64,000 bases of DNA from JACOWB01 sp964373665 (GCA_964373665.1 CAYJVM010000001.1:1-64000); one strand, 5' to 3'. Shown: positions 42,926 to 50,709, counted from the stretch's first letter. Made by a program: numbers and translations. Notes: generated by a model not told the origin, from the letters alone.

Positions 42926-43039
42926 CCGATCACTCAAACTTTATTGTTAAGATATGTTTAAAATACTTCGGTTGGCTTGCAATGCCGAACTTAATCGCGT
43001 AGCTCAAGCATATTAGACAGGATTAACATATAATTAAAT

Positions 43040-43456
43040 ATGTCTCAGTTGATAGAGGTCGGCGACAAGGATCTGGAGAAAGTAGACAATCTTGTAAAGC
43101 GGGGGGTGTTCCTTAGCAGGGAACACGTAGTAAAAGCCGGTTTGGAATCATTGTTGGAGCTACCAGAAGAAGAAATTGAGAAAATGAAATTGGCGCAGGT
43201 TAAAGTCAGCGGCTATTGCGACTCGCATCTCGGAAACATGCTGGGAGGCGGCGTTCCTGCACGGGTTCTCGTCAACGGCAAAGAATATTTCAAAGTACCT
43301 GTGAAGGGAGAATATAAGAGCGATATTTACACTTATGGTCATTTGTTCGTTGATGCCGATACATTCGCCATAGATGAGCGTTTGTCTGATTCTCCGAAGA
43401 AAATACACAGCACAGCATTAGAGTTAACCGGTGAAAATGAGAGTCCCTTGCTATAA
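43040..43456 (+). CDS. RHH-like regulator with C-terminal domain, partner of C39-like peptidase
   Basis: A 138-residue protein. The first 45 residues look like a ribbon-helix-helix DNA-binding domain (strand, then LEKVDNLVKRGVFLSREHVVKAGLESL). The remainder is beta-rich with Cys-Asp-Ser-His and Gly-Gly-Gly. It overlaps the next gene by 26 bp, as antitoxin-toxin or regulator-enzyme pairs often do. Confidence 0.55.
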   Translation: MSQLIEVGDKDLEKVDNLVKRGVFLSREHVVKAGLESLLELPEEEIEKMKLAQVKVSGYCDSHLGNMLGGGVPARVLVNGKEYFKVPVKGEYKSDIYTYGHLFVDADTFAIDERLSDSPKKIHSTALELTGENESPLL

Positions 43457-43874
43457 ACAGGAACTTTGGTTTAGCTGTTTCGCCACCTGCGTTAGAATGA
43501 TTTTAGAGCATTATGGTGTTGCCAAGTCTGAACGGGATTTGAGGATCTTGCTGAAAACAACGCCCAGCTTCGGAACTATTTGGGATGAGGCACAGCGTGA
43601 GATAAAGCGGATTGGATTCGAGCTTGTTTGGAGGAAGCAATGGGGTATTGGTGAAATAAAGGAATTAGTTGACAGTTCTACGCCTGTGATAGTTGGACTG
43701 AAACGCGAAGGCGAGGTGCACGGACATGCTGTTGTTGCGGTTGAGCTTTCGGAAAATGTCTCAGTTGCTGATCCGCAAGTAGGAGGGATCGTCGTGTTGG
43801 AAGAAGATGAATTTATGAGATTGTGGAGTGGGAGGGAGAGGATAGCTGGTTTTCTAAGGAAGATTAAAGAATAG
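43431..43874 (+). CDS. peptidase C39-like (papain-fold) protein
   Basis: A 147-residue protein with catalytic-type residues of the C39 family: Cys in LWFSCFATCVRMILEHYG, His in EVHGHAVVAVELS and Asp in VSVADPQVGG. C39 domains cut double-glycine leaders but also occur as stand-alone enzymes. No transporter domain or leader peptide gene is nearby. The pairing with an RHH-like gene suggests an addiction-like module. Confidence 0.75.
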   Translation: MKMRVPCYKQELWFSCFATCVRMILEHYGVAKSERDLRILLKTTPSFGTIWDEAQREIKRIGFELVWRKQWGIGEIKELVDSSTPVIVGLKREGEVHGHAVVAVELSENVSVADPQVGGIVVLEEDEFMRLWSGRERIAGFLRKIKE

Positions 43875-43941
43875 GAAAGTAACTACTAATATGTAGTTAA
43901 GAGTAGAAAAGCTTAAATATCAGCGTTTGCAATAAACGGGT

Positions 43942-44340
43942 ATGCCAAAGCTAACAAATATAGGATATGGAATATCCTTGGCACTTGCACTCGCCTTGTC
44001 AGGAGCACCTAGAAATGTCTATTGTCAATCAAACCGATCCACGGAAGGCACAGTGGTTGCGGTGGAAAGAGGAGGTTACGTAGGAATTCCTGCAAAGGAA
44101 AATAGGGTTGATACTTACGAAATAGGTAATCGTGTAACAAAGGAAGGTTGGCTAGGTAAAGGCTGGATAGAATACTTGCTCAAGGGACCTGATACAAATG
44201 AAAATCGAGGAACAGGTAACCATTACAGATTTTACAAAAGCGAAATTGACTCTGAAGGATTGGAAACGATGGATCCGGATAGATTTGAAGTGGGGGACAG
44301 AGTAGTTTACAATGAAAGTTGCGGCTGGAAATTAAAATGA
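43942..44340 (+). CDS. secreted orphan protein
   Basis: A 132-residue protein with a clear signal peptide (IGYGISLALALALSGAP) and a beta-rich body with one late Cys. It is 6 bp upstream of the FHA-domain gene, with which it probably forms an operon. No family is recognised. Confidence 0.6.
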   Translation: MPKLTNIGYGISLALALALSGAPRNVYCQSNRSTEGTVVAVERGGYVGIPAKENRVDTYEIGNRVTKEGWLGKGWIEYLLKGPDTNENRGTGNHYRFYKSEIDSEGLETMDPDRFEVGDRVVYNESCGWKLK

Positions 44341-44346
44341 GAAATT

Positions 44347-44790
44347 ATGCTTAAGAATGCATACAGAGCTATTGTGCAAGCCGTCGGAGGTGCTTCAAGA
44401 TCAGAATCTTCGCCAAGGCTAGTGTCTGTTGGAAGCAAAAATTTAGGCGATTACGCTATCCCAGAAGATAGGGATATGTATATGGGCAGAGACTCCGAGA
44501 ATGATATTGTTTTACCTTATGGCACACATTCACGAAGGCACGCAAGAATTATCTCGTTTGGATATGGACACGGTGTCCAAGATTTGGGTAGTATGTTCGG
44601 AACATATTTGAACGGACAAGATATAGGCGAATTAGGCGGATTTAATAAACGTACCTTACCTGAAGACAAGTCACAATTTACCAACGACGATTGGAAAGAG
44701 TTTCACCGGGGGTACACTGGCCTTAAAAACGGAGATGTAATATCTTTTGGGAGTCCGAACAGTGCATACAAGCTGAGATATCGAGAATGA
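44347..44790 (+). CDS. FHA-domain protein
   Basis: A 147-residue protein with the forkhead-associated core: DRDMYMGRDSENDIVLPYG, HSRRHARIISF, VQDLGSMFGTYLNGQ and a final GDVISFGSPNSAYKLRY. The Gly-Arg, Ser-Arg-His and Asn-Gly positions for phosphothreonine binding are present. A 30-residue insert precedes the last strand. FHA domains are rare in small archaeal genomes; no Ser/Thr kinase is seen nearby. Confidence 0.88.
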   Translation: MLKNAYRAIVQAVGGASRSESSPRLVSVGSKNLGDYAIPEDRDMYMGRDSENDIVLPYGTHSRRHARIISFGYGHGVQDLGSMFGTYLNGQDIGELGGFNKRTLPEDKSQFTNDDWKEFHRGYTGLKNGDVISFGSPNSAYKLRYRE

Positions 44791-44822
44791 GTCAATTGCT
44801 TGTTCGCAGAAATCCAACCAAC

Positions 44823-45224
44823 TTACAATAACCTTAATCCATCGATTTTCTCAAAGTCTTTTTTATTGTTGGTGAAAAGCTTGAATGAGTTGGTCAGGCA
44901 TATAGATCCGATAAACAAGTCCCTCAAAGCAATCATTTTGCTTTTCTTCTCCAAATCTGCAATAATTTTTGCGGCCATTTCCATCGAGTCTTCACTTGTG
45001 CTGACGAGAAAAACCGTGTTCAGCAACCCCTTTACAGCAGCCAGTTCTTTTTCTTGGTGTCGACTTTTGTACACACCTAAATAAAGCTCAAATGCATTTA
45101 TGTCAGTTGTTCCTAGCTCATTTTCTTCTTTGAGCTCTCTTATTTTTTCCACAACTTTTGGATCATTCTTCAAAAAGTCTATCATCACATCCGAGTCTAA
45201 GATTATCTTTTCCATGATTTCCAC
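44823..45224 (-). CDS. VapC-type PIN-domain toxin
   Basis: A 133-residue PIN protein with acidic residues in IILDSDVMIDFL, DINAFELYLGVYK, ALRDLFIGSICL and TNNKKDFEKID. It overlaps the antitoxin gene by 22 bp. Confidence 0.9.
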   Translation of the reverse strand: MEIMEKIILDSDVMIDFLKNDPKVVEKIRELKEENELGTTDINAFELYLGVYKSRHQEKELAAVKGLLNTVFLVSTSEDSMEMAAKIIADLEKKSKMIALRDLFIGSICLTNSFKLFTNNKKDFEKIDGLRLL

Positions 45225-45448
45225 AAGTCCGAAATTCCCTTTTTCATTTTTTCAGCTTCTTTATCGGTCATAGTCCATGTGCCAGCAAAAGACATGATAT
45301 CCCCTCTTTTCTCAGTTTTCAAAAGTTCAGAAATGGCATCGTTCATTGAAACAGGCCTCCTTTCTTTAACCCTGAGCATGCCCACGTACCTATTCAATCT
45401 GTTGTACAGTTCTTCCTTGACTTTAATTGATTTTTCCACTTTTTCCAC
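45203..45448 (-). CDS. VapB-type antitoxin
   Basis: An 81-residue protein with an N-terminal DNA-binding-like segment (SIKVKEELYNRLNRYVGMLR) and a toxin-binding tail (TMTDKEAEKMKKGISDLWK). The GTG at 45448 (or TTG at 45451) lies about 25 nt from the TATA box at 45471-45482, so the mRNA is leaderless. A longer frame reaches 45496 but would include the promoter. Confidence 0.8.
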   Translation of the reverse strand: MEKVEKSIKVKEELYNRLNRYVGMLRVKERRPVSMNDAISELLKTEKRGDIMSFAGTWTMTDKEAEKMKKGISDLWKSWKR

Positions 45449-45470
45449 CAAGTAGTATTGGTATACTTGA

Positions 45471-45482
45471 TATTTATACTTT
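45471..45482. promoter_or_regulatory. shared TATA box, VapBC (minus) and HIT gene (plus)
   Basis: TATTTATACTTT lies centrally between the VapB start (45448) and the HIT-family start (45501), about 25 nt from each. Both genes appear leaderless and share one short control region. Confidence 0.5.
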
Positions 45483-45500
45483 ACCACACTAATCATTTTT

Positions 45501-46007
45501 ATGGATCAGAAATGCATCTTCTGCGCTATAGTCGCAAAACAGATTCCTTCTTTAGGCGTTTACGAGGACGACAATTTTATAGCATTCCTCGACATACGAC
45601 CTTTAACAAAAGGCCATACACTAGTCATCCCTAAGAAGCACCACCGCTGGGTGCAGGAAGTCGAAGATTTTGGACGATACTGGGAAGTAGCAAAGAAAAT
45701 AAGTTCTTCTGCTATAGCATCATTATCACCGAAATTCATAGAGTTCATCACAGCTGGCCTTGAAGTGCCGCATGCACACATACATATAGTTCCCCGTTAT
45801 GAAAACGATGGTCATCCAGAATTGCCTGACCTAGCCAACAGGCAGCAGATTGCAGAACAGGAGATGAAAGAAATCGCCGAAAATCTGAAGAAGAACCTGC
45901 CGCCTGAGAAAAGAATACAAGAAGAACCAGAGCCCTACGTAGAGAATGTCCAAAAATGGAGCGAAGAAGAAATCGCGCTAATCAAAAGGGAGCTGCAAAA
46001 GACTTGA
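45501..46007 (+). CDS. HIT-family hydrolase
   Basis: A 168-residue protein with a zinc-site-like CIFCAIV start, FLDIRPLTKGHTLVIPKKH and the histidine triad VPHAHIHIVPRY. These enzymes hydrolyse adenosine phosphoramidates or dinucleotides. A C-terminal extension of about 50 charged residues follows. The start is leaderless. Confidence 0.93.
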   Translation: MDQKCIFCAIVAKQIPSLGVYEDDNFIAFLDIRPLTKGHTLVIPKKHHRWVQEVEDFGRYWEVAKKISSSAIASLSPKFIEFITAGLEVPHAHIHIVPRYENDGHPELPDLANRQQIAEQEMKEIAENLKKNLPPEKRIQEEPEPYVENVQKWSEEEIALIKRELQKT

Positions 46008-46033
46008 TATCCTTTGCATCCGATATTAAACCC

Positions 46034-46576
46034 ATGGGAAACAATTGGTACGTCGTCACTGGCGGACCGAATTCCGGCAAGACGACTCTGATAAACAAGC
46101 TGGCAAGCATGGGCTATTTGACAAGCCAGGAATACTCGAGGTTCTTCATCGACAGGGAGCTCAAGAAAGGAAGGGTATTGGACGAGATAAGGAAGGACAG
46201 CCTCAAGTTCCAGAATGACATAATAAAGGTCAAGCTAAAGCTGGAGCATGATGCCCAGAAAGACAAGACGGTCTTTTTCGACAGGGGCCTGCCGGATTCC
46301 ATCGCATATTATAAGGTGTTGAAGATACAGATGCCGAAAGGTCTGATTGAGCTGTGCAGGAACAGGTACAGGAAGATCTTCCTTTTGGACATGTTGCCGT
46401 ACAGGCAGGATTACGCAAGGAATGAGTCCAAGAAGCAGGCCTACAGGATCCACAGGACTATAAGAAAGGTGTATGAAATGCTGGGTTACAGAATCGTAAG
46501 GGTTCCTGTCATCTCTGTGGAGGAACGGGCTAGAATGGTTATAGAGAATCTAGCCAAAGACCAGCCTAAATCTTGA
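46034..46576 (+). CDS. P-loop ATPase (AAA_28-like)
   Basis: A 180-residue protein with Walker A VVTGGPNSGKTTLINKL, FFDRGLPDSIAYY as the Walker B-like region, and a late Arg-rich helix. It resembles the AAA_28 group of small ATP-binding kinases or NTPases. The ATG at 46034 is chosen; an in-frame TTG lies upstream after the HIT gene stop. The substrate is unknown. Confidence 0.8.
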   Translation: MGNNWYVVTGGPNSGKTTLINKLASMGYLTSQEYSRFFIDRELKKGRVLDEIRKDSLKFQNDIIKVKLKLEHDAQKDKTVFFDRGLPDSIAYYKVLKIQMPKGLIELCRNRYRKIFLLDMLPYRQDYARNESKKQAYRIHRTIRKVYEMLGYRIVRVPVISVEERARMVIENLAKDQPKS

Positions 46577-46885
46577 CCTGTCTGGTCTCCATCCAGCGCT
46601 CATCATAGACCTTAGCTTGTACTCGCTCCAATTCCTATGCTGTATATGCCCTAATTCATGGTCAAGGACAAACGGATCGTTGTATCTCAGCCAAACGCGG
46701 TTAATACCGTCGGTCATTCCCAGCACATGCTCTTCCAAATAGGCGCCAACCTTGACGAAAATGTATCGTGCGCGTTCCGCATAGCTGGGCCTTTCGTATT
46801 TGTACGTTGGCTCGTGTTCGCTGTCATCCTTCGGTAGAGCCAAAAACTCGTCATAAAGACGTTTAAGGTATTCGACAAGGCTCAT
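46550..46885 (-). CDS. small zincin-like metalloprotease
   Basis: A 111-residue protein with the zinc motif DHELGHIQH (HExxH). It has no signal peptide. A third zinc ligand may be one of the downstream residues. It overlaps the 49-residue gene upstream by 4 bp and the ATPase gene on the other strand by 27 bp. Confidence 0.65.
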   Translation of the reverse strand: MSLVEYLKRLYDEFLALPKDDSEHEPTYKYERPSYAERARYIFVKVGAYLEEHVLGMTDGINRVWLRYNDPFVLDHELGHIQHRNWSEYKLRSMMSAGWRPDRSRFRLVFG

Positions 46886-47031
46886 AACTTCTTTCTTTTC
46901 TTCAAAGTTTTTATCCTCGTCTCCTCTCCGGACAGCGGAATCAGTTCCCTTTCAAGCTGCTTGTCGTCAAGCCCAGGATGCATACTTTTGAATTTCTTGA
47001 GCCTTTTCCTTATCAGCTCGTCATCTGACAT
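46882..47031 (-). CDS. 49-residue basic protein upstream of zincin-like gene
   Basis: ATG at 47031; the TGA overlaps the next start (ATGA). It encodes a highly charged helical protein (MSDDELIRKRLKKFKSMHPG ... RIKTLKKRKKL). Translational coupling supports a functional pair. No family is recognised. Confidence 0.6.
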   Translation of the reverse strand: MSDDELIRKRLKKFKSMHPGLDDKQLERELIPLSGEETRIKTLKKRKKL

Positions 47032-47068
47032 AATTTAAAATGTTATGCCTAATATAAATTAACAACAT

Positions 47069-47153
47069 GCGCCGATAGTCTAGTCTGGTAGGACATCAAA
47101 CTTTGTGTAAGCCTTCCAAGCTGAACGCATGGGTTCAAATCCCGTTCGGCGCA
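47069..47153 (+). tRNA. tRNA-Gly(UCC) with a 12-nt insertion before the anticodon arm
   Basis: The acceptor stem is GCGCCGA/TCGGCGC with A73. The D arm GTCT/GGAC and T arm ATGGG-TTCAAAT-CCCGT are intact. The anticodon loop CTTCCAA (47113-47119) gives UCC with stem TAAGC/GCTGA (one mismatch). Between the D stem and the anticodon stem there are 12 extra nt (about 47096-47107). It is probably a non-canonical intron near position 26/27. ACA/TGT pairing could place it in a splice motif. CCA is not encoded. Confidence 0.85.
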
Positions 47154-47215
47154 CTAGAACTTTAAAGAAATAGAGAAAAATTAAAGAAAAACTCAAAAAT
47201 TAGCGATGGATTGTC

Positions 47216-47371
47216 TCATTGCTTTCCAGCTAATTTCTTGCTTTTTACGAAAGCCCAAATCCTCTTTGTCATTTCGCTAGGTGCGATATTTCCAGAGCCG
47301 AAAACCTGTTCAACGGTTTCCTTTCTTCCCTTGAAGCTGATGGTATATCCACCGAATGCTTTCTTTGCCAT
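47216..47371 (-). CDS. 51-residue SWIB-like small protein
   Basis: A strong ribosome-binding site (GGAGGT) precedes ATG 47371. The product reads MAKKAFGGYTISFKGRKETV ... IAPSEMTKRIWAFVKSKKLA. The second half resembles part of a SWIB domain (SEMTKRIWAFVKSKKL). Its role is unknown; SWIB domains are found in chromatin proteins. Confidence 0.65.
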   Translation of the reverse strand: MAKKAFGGYTISFKGRKETVEQVFGSGNIAPSEMTKRIWAFVKSKKLAGKQ

Positions 47372-47453
47372 TTAACTACCTCCTTAATTTAAATGGAGAT
47401 TTTGGCTTAAATACTATTTTGTCTTGATCCCCCTTATCGAGAAACTGAATTCA

Positions 47454-47846
47454 CTAACTTTTCCACACAAAAGAATATTTCATTGGCATGAAAGCTTCCA
47501 AATCGCTTTGATATCCGCATCCTGTACAACTATAGCCGATTGTAACATCCCTATCCAACAAGTTCTTTACTCGCAATGGTTCTATTTCAGAATGACATAT
47601 AGGACAGTTGATTATTTTCTGCAGCTTCAAAGCCTTCTTCGTCTTCGCCTTTACCTCCACTTCAGGTATCTCCAAGGCCGCTCTTTTCACCCTAGTGGGT
47701 GAGACGACATAATTCTTGTTTTCCTGCCTCAATCTCTTGGAAACCAGTCTTGCCAATTCCTCCTGCGAGCTGACCTTCAAATGAGACGATAAAACAGCCT
47801 TGACAATGTCCTGCAATTTGTGCTTTGAAGGAATCCTTTTATCCAT
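47454..47846 (-). CDS. archaeal zinc-ribbon protein, unknown role
   Basis: A 130-residue protein. The N-terminal half is helical and basic with a DNA-binding-like region (SSQEELARLVSKRLRQ ... VSPTRVKRAAL). The C-terminal half holds a zinc ribbon (CPICHSE...CTGCGY). ATG 47846 is chosen; the frame continues upstream through the tRNA-Ser gene and would not be real there. Confidence 0.7.
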   Translation of the reverse strand: MDKRIPSKHKLQDIVKAVLSSHLKVSSQEELARLVSKRLRQENKNYVVSPTRVKRAALEIPEVEVKAKTKKALKLQKIINCPICHSEIEPLRVKNLLDRDVTIGYSCTGCGYQSDLEAFMPMKYSFVWKS

Positions 47847-47884
47847 AATAAGAATATAGACTTTGTAATTAATGTTATGCTTAT

Positions 47885-47981
47885 GCTGAGGTCGCCTAAC
47901 CTGGTATAATTTCGGGAAATGGCGCCAGCCTGGAAAGCTGGTTGGCTTCGGCCTGTATGGGTTCAAATCCCATCCTCAGCG
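47885..47981 (+). tRNA. tRNA-Ser(GGA) with a 12-nt hairpin in the D loop
   Basis: The acceptor stem is GCTGAGG/CCTCAGC with G73. The anticodon stem CCAGC/GCTGG has loop CTGGAAA, anticodon GGA. The long variable arm GGC-TTCG-GCC identifies tRNA-Ser, and the T arm is ATGGG/CCCAT. The D loop is about 24 nt, twice normal. It contains ATTT-CGGG-AAAT (47909-47920), whose removal leaves a normal loop. CCA is not encoded. Confidence 0.9.
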
Positions 47982-48034
47982 CTTTGGCATAACTAATGTC
48001 ATCTACGTAGTAGAATTAAAAATTCATCCAGCAT

Positions 48035-48730
48035 TCATTTATCCATATAAAACATTTTCTTCTTCTCAGGAAACCTCTCGATCGCATATCTTAATGCAGT
48101 CCTAGGCATCGTTTTATAGTGCTTCCTAAGAAATCCCTCTTCGGCGTTAATATCAACCTTTCCAACCTCCCTCAGCATCCACCCAACGGCCTTGTGTATG
48201 AGATCGTGCTTGTCCTCCATAAGCATCTGGGAAACAGCAAAAGTGTCTTCGAACTTTCCATTCCTTATGGAATGCATAGTAGCGATTATGGCTATCCTTC
48301 TCTCCCACAGGTTTCCTGATTTAGCAAGTCTGTATATAACAGACCTGCCGCCGTTCTCTATGAACGGACCCACTATTCTGTGCGCGCTAAGGTCTACCAA
48401 ATCCCAGTTGTTAACTTTTTTCGCATTTCTTATGTAGAAATCAAATATTCGTTTCTTGACCGCTTCATCGCCGTCATCAAACTTTTTCACAAGAATCAAG
48501 AGTGCTGCAAGCCTGTGCTCGTGTACCTCGCTGTCGAGAAGTTTCTCCACATCGTCCAAGCTCATCATGGGATACTTGTGTGCTATAGTCCTTACATCAG
48601 GAACTTGTATACCCAAAAACTTGTCTCCCTCACCATACTCACCCTTGCCGGTTTTGAAAAACCCCGAAAGTATCTCAGCCTTCTTCCTATCCCTCATCTT
48701 TTCCATGTCGGCTACAAGCCTTTTCAACAT
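48035..48730 (-). CDS. DNA alkylation repair enzyme, AlkD-like
   Basis: A 231-residue HEAT-repeat protein: FLGIQVPDVRTIAHKY, VNNWDLVDLSAHRIVG, LWERRIAIIATMHSI and DLIHKAVGWMLREVG match the AlkD family, which excises N3- and N7-alkylated bases without base flipping. The Trp, Asp and Arg of the active cleft are kept. It is 6 bp after the CBS-domain gene. Confidence 0.93.
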   Translation of the reverse strand: MLKRLVADMEKMRDRKKAEILSGFFKTGKGEYGEGDKFLGIQVPDVRTIAHKYPMMSLDDVEKLLDSEVHEHRLAALLILVKKFDDGDEAVKKRIFDFYIRNAKKVNNWDLVDLSAHRIVGPFIENGGRSVIYRLAKSGNLWERRIAIIATMHSIRNGKFEDTFAVSQMLMEDKHDLIHKAVGWMLREVGKVDINAEEGFLRKHYKTMPRTALRYAIERFPEKKKMFYMDK

Positions 48731-48736
48731 AAGCGC

Positions 48737-49207
48737 TCAGTCCAGCAATGCCTTGATAAGATCCGACCGTGAAACAATACCAACTAATTTCCCGACCTCT
48801 ATGACAGGCAGCCTGTCTATCTCATACTTGTCCATTGTGTTTGCCGCTTCCAATATACTCACATCTGGGGCAACTGATATGACACCCTTGGTCATAAAGT
48901 CTTTGACCTTGAATTTCGACAGTCTTTCAATCTCCCTTTTTAAATCAATCTCCCCCTTCAATAGAGTGAGCAAAACAATGCTGATAGAATGCGGCTCTGC
49001 TGCCAGGGCGGCGTTGTTCTTCGACAAATCGATTTTCATGAATTTTATTATATCGGCCTCGGTGATCATACCTATGACCTTATTGCCGCGCACAACTGGC
49101 ATGCCGGACAGATGGTATTTGGACATGATTTCCGCGGCCTTGAATATGGAATAACTAGGTCGTGTTTTCTTAACCTTCTTTTTCATATAGTCCTTTACAA
49201 GCTTCAT
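48737..49207 (-). CDS. two-CBS-domain protein
   Basis: A 156-residue protein with two CBS motifs, ending GVISVAPDVSILEAANTMDK and GIVSRSDLIKALL. CBS pairs bind adenosine ligands such as AMP or ATP and act as sensors. There is no catalytic domain attached. It is followed by the AlkD-like gene. Confidence 0.93.
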   Translation of the reverse strand: MKLVKDYMKKKVKKTRPSYSIFKAAEIMSKYHLSGMPVVRGNKVIGMITEADIIKFMKIDLSKNNAALAAEPHSISIVLLTLLKGEIDLKREIERLSKFKVKDFMTKGVISVAPDVSILEAANTMDKYEIDRLPVIEVGKLVGIVSRSDLIKALLD

Positions 49208-49244
49208 CGCGACTAGTATTATTTCGCTTTGAATCGTTATGAAC

Positions 49245-49571
49245 TTATCTGATTCTGCTGCCTAGTTCTATGTCCTTGATAGGCTGCAGCAACACAACAG
49301 TTCCTTTTCCGTCATCTGCCGCAAGTATCATGCATTGGCTTTCCTCGCCCATGAAGTTCTTTCTCTCGAGGTTAAGAACGAAAATGAATTTGTTTCCTAT
49401 AAGTTCCTCCTTTGAATAATAGTTCTGCAGTCCTGCAACAGCTTGTCTTTGCTCGTCTCCAAAGTCCACAATGAGCTTTATCAAGTTCTTCGAACCTTCG
49501 ATATCTTGGACATCCTTCACTAATCCTACTCTAATGTCCAGCTTCTTGAAATCCTCGAAAGGAACTTCCAT
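49245..49571 (-). CDS. stand-alone tRNA-binding domain (MetRS beta-like)
   Basis: A 108-residue OB-fold EMAPII/Arc1p-type domain: FKKLDIRVGLVKDVQDIEGS, QAVAGLQNYYSKEELIG and the terminal LEPxxDIxxGSxIR-like ending. It corresponds to the C-terminal domain missing from the MetRS encoded at 50946-52424 and probably aids that enzyme. The ATG at 49571 is leaderless from a shared TATA box. Confidence 0.9.
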   Translation of the reverse strand: MEVPFEDFKKLDIRVGLVKDVQDIEGSKNLIKLIVDFGDEQRQAVAGLQNYYSKEELIGNKFIFVLNLERKNFMGEESQCMILAADDGKGTVVLLQPIKDIELGSRIR

Positions 49572-49592
49572 AAGGAAATTTACTTCGCCAAA

Positions 49593-49604
49593 GTTTATAT
49601 AAAC
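49593..49604. promoter_or_regulatory. palindromic bidirectional TATA box
   Basis: GTTTATATAAAC is a perfect 12-bp palindrome. It lies about 26 nt from the centre to the leaderless starts of both diverging genes (49571 minus and 49624 plus). Confidence 0.65.
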
Positions 49605-49623
49605 GGTGTGACAGGTATGAAGC

Positions 49624-50709
49624 ATGGATAGAATTATAATGCATATAGACTTGGATGCATTCTACGCCGCTGTTGAGGAAAGGGAGAATCCTGAACTGAA
49701 AGGCAAGTCGGTGATAATTGGTGCGGATCCTAAGAATGGGCTCGGTAGGGGGGTTGTAGCTACATGCAATTATTCGGCAAGGGAATTCGGAGTACGTTCG
49801 GCCATGCCGATATCAACGGCCTGGAAGCTTTGTCCTGATGGGGTGTATCTGAGGCCAAACTTTCCCCTTTACGCCGAAGCTTCGCACAAAACAATGGAAA
49901 TAATTAGAAAGTATGCAGACAAGTTCCAGCAGCTGAGCATAGACGAAGCATTCATAGACGTGACGGATAAAGTTAATGGTTTTGAGGACGCTGTCAAGTT
50001 GGGTGAGAAATTAAAGAGGGAAATTATGGACAAGGAGAAGATAAGTTCGTCTGTTGGAATTGGTTCCAATAAACTAATTGCCAAACTCGCGTCGGATTAC
50101 AAAAAGCCGTATGGACTTACGGTCGTAAAGCCGGAAGATGTGGTAAAATTCCTCAATCCTATGACAGTAAGGAAATTGATAGGCGTCGGACCGAAAACAG
50201 AGGCTGCGCTTAAAGAGATGGGAATTGAGAGAGTGGAGCAACTTTCCAGAGTCAACGTCGCAAAATTAACCCATGTTTTTGGCAAGTTCGGCTACAGATT
50301 GAATGAGATGTCACGAGGCATAGACACGAGCCAAGTCTTGGAAGAAGGCCAGGTCAAGTCGATAGGCAAGGAGGTCACATTTGAGGATGACGTAAAAGAA
50401 GCAGAACTGATATTCAAGGCAATAGAATATTTAGTTGATGAATTCCACTCTGAAATAATCTCAGGCGGCATCCAGTTCAAGACTGTGAATCTTAAGGTGA
50501 GATATGAAGGATTCGAAACACATACCCGCGCAAAGACATTGGATTACACAAACAGAAAGGACATCATTATAAAAACGGCAAATGGCTTGGTCAAGCCATT
50601 CCTCAATGGGAAAAAGAAAATAAGGCTAATAGGCGTAAGAGTTTCGGGCATCAAATTCATGGGTAAGGAAAACCTGCGCCATCTGGTATCCCGTTATATA
50701 CGGCAATAA
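49624..50709 (+). CDS. dbh: Y-family DNA polymerase IV
   Basis: A 361-residue translesion polymerase. It has the catalytic acidic residues in IIMHIDLDAFYAAVE and LSIDEAFIDVT, VATCNYSAREFGVRSAMP, SVGIGSNKLIAKLASDYKKP and the little-finger domain to the C-terminus. It has no PCNA-binding tail that I can identify. It may bypass damaged bases together with the repair genes nearby. Confidence 0.96.
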   Translation: MDRIIMHIDLDAFYAAVEERENPELKGKSVIIGADPKNGLGRGVVATCNYSAREFGVRSAMPISTAWKLCPDGVYLRPNFPLYAEASHKTMEIIRKYADKFQQLSIDEAFIDVTDKVNGFEDAVKLGEKLKREIMDKEKISSSVGIGSNKLIAKLASDYKKPYGLTVVKPEDVVKFLNPMTVRKLIGVGPKTEAALKEMGIERVEQLSRVNVAKLTHVFGKFGYRLNEMSRGIDTSQVLEEGQVKSIGKEVTFEDDVKEAELIFKAIEYLVDEFHSEIISGGIQFKTVNLKVRYEGFETHTRAKTLDYTNRKDIIIKTANGLVKPFLNGKKKIRLIGVRVSGIKFMGKENLRHLVSRYIRQ

